A DNA stretch of 64,000 nucleotides, taken from the NCBI GenBank assembly GCA_014649575.1, contig BMTH01000009.1, positions 1-64,000 on the forward strand, given 5' to 3'. The position numbers and the translations under genes were made by a program. The notes under the pieces were generated by a model that was not told the DNA's origin, did not search any database, and saw only the letters and a list, made by a program, of their open reading frames with translations. This DNA is from Streptomyces griseoincarnatus. Lineage in GTDB: Bacteria > Actinomycetota > Actinomycetes > Streptomycetales > Streptomycetaceae. Numbering within the stretch: the stretch's first letter is position 1; each line of letters begins with the position of its first letter. Shown here piece by piece: positions 60,094-64,000 of this stretch.

Positions 60094-61368
60094 TCAGCGC
60101 ACCGTCCTGCGGGTCTCCTCGTCGGGGTCCTCCCGCGGGGGCGTGCTGGAGAGGAACAGACCGAACACGGGCGGTTTGGCCTGGAGCATCTCCAGACGGC
60201 CGCCGTCCGCCTCCGCGAGGTCACGGGCGACCGCCAGGCCGATCCCGGTGGAGTTGCGGCCGCTGATCGCCCGCTCGAAGATCCGCGACCCCAGCTCGGC
60301 GGGCACGCCGGGACCCTCGTCGGTGACCTCCACGACGACCTGGTTGCCGGTGACCCGGGTGCGCAGGGCGACCGTGCCGCCGCCGTGCATCAGCGAGTTC
60401 TCGATCAGCGCGGCCAGCACCTGCGCGACCGCGCCCGGGGTGCCCACGGCCTTCAGATGCCGCTTGCCGGACGTCACGATGGCCCGGCCCGCGCTGCGGT
60501 AGGCGGGGCGCCACTCGGCGAGCTGCTGCTTGATCACGTCGTCGAGCTCGAAGGTGACGGCGGAGCCGGTGCGCGGGTCGCGGGAGTTGGTCAGCAGCCG
60601 CTCCACCACGTCCGTCAGCCGCTCCACCTGCGCGAGCGCGATCGTCGCCTCCTCCTTCACCGTGTCCGGGTCGTCGGTGACGGTGATCTCCTCCAGTCGC
60701 ATCGACAGCGCGGTGAGCGGGGTGCGCAGCTGGTGGGAGGCGTCGGCGGCGAGCCTTCGCTCCGCGGTCAGCATGCGCGCGATGCGCTCGGCGGAGGCGT
60801 CCAGCACGTCGGCGACCCGGTCCAGCTCGGGAACGCCGTAGCGGCGGTGGCGGGGACGCGGGTCGCCGGAACCGAGGCGCTCGGCGGTCTCGGCGAGGTC
60901 CGTCAGCGGGGAGGCGAGCCGGTTGGCCTGCCGGATGGCCAGCAGCACCGCCGCGATCACGGCGAGCAGCGCCACGAGACCGATGATCAGCAGGGTACGG
61001 GCGACCTCCGCGGTCACCGACGAGCGCGGCTCCTGGACGGTGACCGTCTCGCCCTCCTCGCCGGGCGCCGTGGCGCTGATGACGTCGCCGTCCGGCCTGG
61101 AGCCGACCTCGATGGGCGGCTTGCCGGGGATCCGGACGACGGCGTACCGGTCGTCGGGCATCTGGTCGCCGATGATCTCGGCGGTGACCTTGTCCTCGAC
61201 GAGCAGGCGGCTGTCGACGATGCTGGCGAGCCGCACCGCCTCGGACTCCACGCGCTCCTTGGCGGTCTCGGTGATGGTGCGGGTCTCGACGATCACCAGG
61301 GAGACCCCGAAGACGGCGATCACGACGAGGACCACGGCGAGCGTGGACTGGATCAGACGGCGGCGCAT
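60094..61368 (-). CDS. Two-component sensor histidine kinase
   Basis: 424 aa. TM1 (about 8-28), a ~95-residue extracytoplasmic sensor, TM2 (about 123-145), HAMP (about 146-200), HisKA with phosphoacceptor H212 in 'DASHQLRTPLTAL', and HATPase with N box 'LIENSLMHG', G1 'DEGPGVP', G2 'GIGLAVARDLAE'. The sensor loop is acidic and of unknown ligand. It is 35 bp downstream of its response regulator on the same strand, a normal RR-HK operon. The cognate signal cannot be read from sequence. Confidence 0.93.
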   Translation of the reverse strand: MRRRLIQSTLAVVLVVIAVFGVSLVIVETRTITETAKERVESEAVRLASIVDSRLLVEDKVTAEIIGDQMPDDRYAVVRIPGKPPIEVGSRPDGDVISATAPGEEGETVTVQEPRSSVTAEVARTLLIIGLVALLAVIAAVLLAIRQANRLASPLTDLAETAERLGSGDPRPRHRRYGVPELDRVADVLDASAERIARMLTAERRLAADASHQLRTPLTALSMRLEEITVTDDPDTVKEEATIALAQVERLTDVVERLLTNSRDPRTGSAVTFELDDVIKQQLAEWRPAYRSAGRAIVTSGKRHLKAVGTPGAVAQVLAALIENSLMHGGGTVALRTRVTGNQVVVEVTDEGPGVPAELGSRIFERAISGRNSTGIGLAVARDLAEADGGRLEMLQAKPPVFGLFLSSTPPREDPDEETRRTVR

Positions 61369-61403
61369 GTTCTCTTACCCGGCGGCGGAACCCCGGCGGG
61401 GGT

Positions 61404-62081
61404 TCAGCTCTTCTCGAAACGGAAGCCCACGCCGCGCACGGTGGCGATGTAGCGGGGGTTGGCCGCGTCGTCGCCGAGCTTCTTGCGCAGCCAGGAGATG
61501 TGCATGTCGAGGGTCTTGGTCGAGGACCACCAGGTGGTGTCCCAGACCTCGCGCATCAGCTGGTCGCGGGTGACCACCCGGCCCGCGTCGCGCACCAGCA
61601 CCCGCAGCAGGTCGAACTCCTTGGCGGTGAGCTGGAGCTCCTCGTCGCCCATCCACGCGCGGTGCGACTCGACGTCGATCCGCACGCCGTGGGTGGCGGG
61701 CGGCTGCTGCGGCTCGGCGGCGCCGCGACGGAGCAGGGCCCGGACCCGGGCCAGCAGCTCGGCGAGCCGGAACGGCTTGGTGACGTAGTCGTCGGCGCCC
61801 GCGTCCAGGCCGACGACCGTGTCCACCTCGTCGGCGCGCGCGGTGAGGATCAGCAGGGGAACCGTGTGCCCCTCGGCGCGGAGCCGGCGGGCGACCTCCA
61901 GGCCGTCCATCCCCGGCAGCCCGAGGTCCAGCACGACCAGGTCGACGCCGCCCTGCATTCCGGCGTCCAGGGCGCCGGGTCCGTCCTCACGCACCTCGAC
62001 TTCGTAGCCCTCCCGGCGCAGGGCGCGGGCCAGCGGCTCCGAGATGGACGCGTCGTCCTCGGCGAGCAGTACACGGGTCAT
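61404..62081 (-). CDS. OmpR/PhoB-family response regulator
   Basis: 225 aa. The receiver domain has the acidic pair 'LLAEDD', phosphoacceptor D52 in 'VVLDLGLPGMDG', T80 and K102 ('DDYVTKPF'). The C-terminal winged helix (about 130-225) includes 'LTAKEFDLLRVLVRDAGRVV', 'REVWDTTWWSSTKTLDMHIS' and 'YIATVRGVGFRFEKS'. First gene of the pair with the histidine kinase. Three 11-bp-spaced TCTCACC-like repeats lie 57-85 bp upstream of its start, suggesting that it binds and controls its own promoter. Confidence 0.94.
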   Translation of the reverse strand: MTRVLLAEDDASISEPLARALRREGYEVEVREDGPGALDAGMQGGVDLVVLDLGLPGMDGLEVARRLRAEGHTVPLLILTARADEVDTVVGLDAGADDYVTKPFRLAELLARVRALLRRGAAEPQQPPATHGVRIDVESHRAWMGDEELQLTAKEFDLLRVLVRDAGRVVTRDQLMREVWDTTWWSSTKTLDMHISWLRKKLGDDAANPRYIATVRGVGFRFEKS

Positions 62082-62137
62082 GCGGATGATGGTAGACCCG
62101 TGGCCCGAGCCGCAGGGGTGTGATCGGCGGGCTCGGT

Positions 62138-62166
62138 TCTTACCGGTGTCTCACCCGATTCTCACC
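62138..62166. promoter_or_regulatory. 11-bp-spaced direct repeats, likely response-regulator operator
   Basis: TCTTACC (62138-62144), TCTCACC (62149-62155) and TCTCACC (62160-62166) recur at exactly 11-bp intervals, one helical turn. OmpR-family regulators bind such direct repeats (the PHO box unit GTTCACC has the same 11-bp period). Position upstream of the response regulator suggests autoregulation. Confidence 0.6.
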
Positions 62167-62231
62167 GTCCCGACCCCTGAGACGGACCTGCGGGTGCGAG
62201 GTGCGATGCTGGGCAGACCTTCGAATAGGCG

Positions 62232-62394
62232 ATCACGGTTCCTTTGAAACCTGTGATTCGCGTCTCAAGTCCTTCCATATCCGGCAGTGTCCTGCCGTAT
62301 GGTGAACCAACGCCTGTTGCACCGCGGGGACCTTTGGCGGCAGTTGACGCTGAAGGTCTCTTTCGTGTGCGGGCCGGCACGCTCTGCCGGTCCC
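62232..62394 (+). promoter_or_regulatory. Structured 5' leader upstream of POT transporter (candidate RNA element)
   Basis: Four successive hairpins: ATCACGGTT/AACC-t-GTGAT (62232-62257); CCATA-CGGCAG/CTGCCG-TATGG with a 2-base bulge (62275-62302); GGGACCTT/AAGGTCTC (62327-62360); and GGGCCGGCA/TGCCGG-t-CCC (62371-62394). No riboswitch class was recognised. Whether the region is transcribed with the transporter is unproven. Confidence 0.4.
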
Positions 62395-62597
62395 TGAAGG
62401 AATGACCTGTGGCCGGGCCTTCGCCGCGCGTCGACGCACGGCGGGGCGTGGATCCCGGTGGTCGCCGTCCGTCGCTCCGTGATCCGGGGCGGCACCCCCC
62501 GGGCGTGGGGCGGACGGTACGGCCCGCCGGTGCCGGCCAGCCCCCCACCGGGCGCGTACCCGTCTCGCGCGACGCGTCCCGACAGCAAGGAACGACC

Positions 62598-64000
62598 ATG
62601 GCGTCCAGCCTGACGAAGGACTCGGTCTCCCCGGGCACCCCCGGATCCGAGAAGACCTTCTTCGGCCACCCCCGCGGACTGGCCACTCTCTTCATGACCG
62701 AGATGTGGGAGCGTTTCTCCTACTACGGCATGAGGGCTCTGCTCCCGCTGTACCTCGTCGCGCCGGGCGGTCTCGGCCTGAGCGCGGGCACCGCCACCGC
62801 CATCTACTCGGTGTACCTGTCGCTGGTGTACCTGCTCGCCCTGCCCGGCGGCTGGTTCGGCGACCGGGTCTGGGGCCCCCGCAGGACCGTCGCCGTCGCC
62901 GGCGGTGTCATCATGCTGGGTCACCTGACGCTGGCCCTGCCCTACTCGGGCACGTTCTACGGCGGCCTCGGCCTCGTCGCGATCGGCTCCGGTCTGCTGA
63001 AGGCCAACATCTCCACGATGGTCGGCCAGCTCTACAAGGGTCCGGACGACCCGCGCCGGGACGGCGGCTTCACCGTCTTCTACATGGGCATCAACCTCGG
63101 TGCCTTCGCCGCGCCGCTGATCATCGGCACCGTCGGTGAGAGCGTCAACTGGCACCTGGGCTTCGCGCTCGCCGCGCTCGGCATGGGTCTGGGCGTCACG
63201 CAGTTCCTGCTGGGCACCCGCCACCTGGACCCGCAGTCCAGCGTCGTCCCGAAGCCGCTGTCGGCCGAGGAGAGGGTCTCCACGCTGCGCAAGGCCGCTC
63301 TGTGGGCGGGCATCGCCGTCGTGGCGTACGCGATCGTCGGCTTCTCCGGCCACTACACCCTGAACTGGATCCTGGTCCCGCTGACCCTGCTCGGCGTGAT
63401 CATCCCGGTGATGGTGCTGGCGCGCATCAAGCGCGACAAGGACCTCGACCGCACCGAGCAGTCGAAGATGTCCGCGTACATCTGGTTCTTCGTCGCCGCG
63501 GCGATCTTCTGGATGATCTACGACCAGGGCGGCTCGACCCTGTCGATCTTCGCCGACTCGTCGGCCGAGAACAGTGTGCTGGGCTGGGACTTCCCGGTCT
63601 CCTGGTACCAGTCGGTCAACCCGGTCCTGATCATGGCCCTGGCCCCGGTCTTCGCCTGGATCTGGCTCGCGCTGAACCGGCGCGGCAAGGAGCCGAGCAC
63701 GATCGTGAAGTTCGCCTCCGGCCTGATGCTGGTCGGCGTCTCGTTCTTCCTGTTCCTCGCCCCGCTGTCGATCGCCGAGGGCGGCCACAAGGCGGCCGCG
63801 CTGTGGCTGGTGGCGATCTACTTCGTCCAGACCGTCGGCGAGCTGCTGCTCTCCCCGGTCGGCCTGTCGGTCACCACGAAGATGGCGCCCGCGAAGTACG
63901 CCTCGCAGATGATGGGCGTCTGGTTCCTGGCCGTCACCGCCGGTGACGCCACGACCGGTCTGCTGTCCATCGCCGGCGTCGACCTCAACAAGACGGGCAT
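62598..64000 (+). CDS. POT-family proton-dependent oligopeptide transporter (runs off right edge)
   Basis: The first 467 codons are in the window, from ATG at 62598 (AAGGA six bases upstream). The PTR2/POT signatures are clear: helix 1 'ATLFMTEMWERFSYYGMRAL' (the ExxERFxYYG motif for proton coupling) and the later 'GLLKANISTMVGQLY' and 'FTVFYMGINLGAFAAPLIIG' segments. At least ten transmembrane helices are present. It imports di- and tripeptides with protons across the cytoplasmic membrane. Its long, possibly structured leader and divergent two-component system suggest regulated expression. The 3' end is missing only because of the window edge. Confidence 0.93.
   Translation, partial: MASSLTKDSVSPGTPGSEKTFFGHPRGLATLFMTEMWERFSYYGMRALLPLYLVAPGGLGLSAGTATAIYSVYLSLVYLLALPGGWFGDRVWGPRRTVAVAGGVIMLGHLTLALPYSGTFYGGLGLVAIGSGLLKANISTMVGQLYKGPDDPRRDGGFTVFYMGINLGAFAAPLIIGTVGESVNWHLGFALAALGMGLGVTQFLLGTRHLDPQSSVVPKPLSAEERVSTLRKAALWAGIAVVAYAIVGFSGHYTLNWILVPLTLLGVIIPVMVLARIKRDKDLDRTEQSKMSAYIWFFVAAAIFWMIYDQGGSTLSIFADSSAENSVLGWDFPVSWYQSVNPVLIMALAPVFAWIWLALNRRGKEPSTIVKFASGLMLVGVSFFLFLAPLSIAEGGHKAAALWLVAIYFVQTVGELLLSPVGLSVTTKMAPAKYASQMMGVWFLAVTAGDATTGLLSIAGVDLNKTG

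Larger units (their letters stand above)
62082..62597. other. Divergent regulatory region, response regulator / POT transporter
   Basis: 516 bp without a supported gene. The left part holds three 11-bp direct repeats (62138-62166) upstream of the response regulator. The 62232-62394 part can form four consecutive hairpins on the plus strand (see the separate entry) and is less GC-rich than its surroundings. The final ~200 bp to the transporter start are very GC-rich and featureless. Confidence 0.5.

Overview
The window is high-GC actinobacterial chromosome, almost certainly Streptomyces. The signs are the strong GC bias at third codon positions, many GTG and occasional TTG starts, WhiB, the F420 genes fbiA/fbiB, a large LCP (LytR-CpsA-Psr) set, and a gene order I recognise from the S. 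coelicolor SCO302x-306x region. The same order is partly shared with the M. tuberculosis Rv3255c-Rv3277 region (manA, SIS protein, manB, DUF3499, zincin, whiB, fbiA, fbiB, manC, LCP, TIGR03089, acyl-CoA dehydrogenase, purE, purK, gtrA). These locus comparisons are from memory, not from a search.

Bases 1-17,500 are core genome. They hold the 5' end of sahH, a CDF cation transporter, and a mannose-activation cluster on the minus strand (manB, a Trm112-like zinc protein, an SIS-domain isomerase-like protein, manA). Next come DUF3499, a degenerate zincin, a large GT2 membrane glycosyltransferase coupled to a secreted DUF5719 protein, and whiB. Diverging from whiB are cysteine dioxygenase (with a probable cysteine-rich leader peptide), fbiA-fbiB, and an AlkA-like DNA glycosylase.

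Bases 17,522-32,537 are an accessory island inserted between the glycosylase and manC, which I recall as adjacent in S. coelicolor. It is bounded by two inverted copies of one IS5-family (IS427-like) element with TAA target duplications. The left copy is 882 bp and the right is a 377-bp internal-deletion derivative. Inside are a second IS5-family element (TTA duplication), a 2169-aa secreted Rhs/YD-repeat protein whose C-terminal tip is a glycine-zipper segment, a small three-helix membrane protein directly downstream (candidate immunity protein), a 1272-aa LamG-domain partner upstream, and a decayed tyrosine integrase. The layout resembles a composite transposon carrying a polymorphic-toxin locus.

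Bases 32,800-48,400 are a cell-envelope region: manC, a PGRP-type amidase, a TIGR03089 protein, six LCP ligase-like proteins, a GT2 glycosyltransferase and a hot-dog thioesterase. GDP-mannose synthesis plus glycosyltransferases plus LCP enzymes suggests assembly and attachment of wall glycopolymers.

Bases 48,400-64,000 are mixed housekeeping and accessory genes: a Cys-rich four-helix protein, a phospholipase D-family synthase, a frameshifted DHFR-like gene, acyl-CoA dehydrogenase, UDP-glucose dehydrogenase, a CGNR regulator diverging from tandem VOC proteins across a palindrome-rich promoter, two M19 dipeptidase paralogues (one without its zinc ligands), purE-purK, a GtrA protein, a two-component pair with an 11-bp direct-repeat operator, and a POT peptide transporter with a long structured 5' leader that runs off the right edge.
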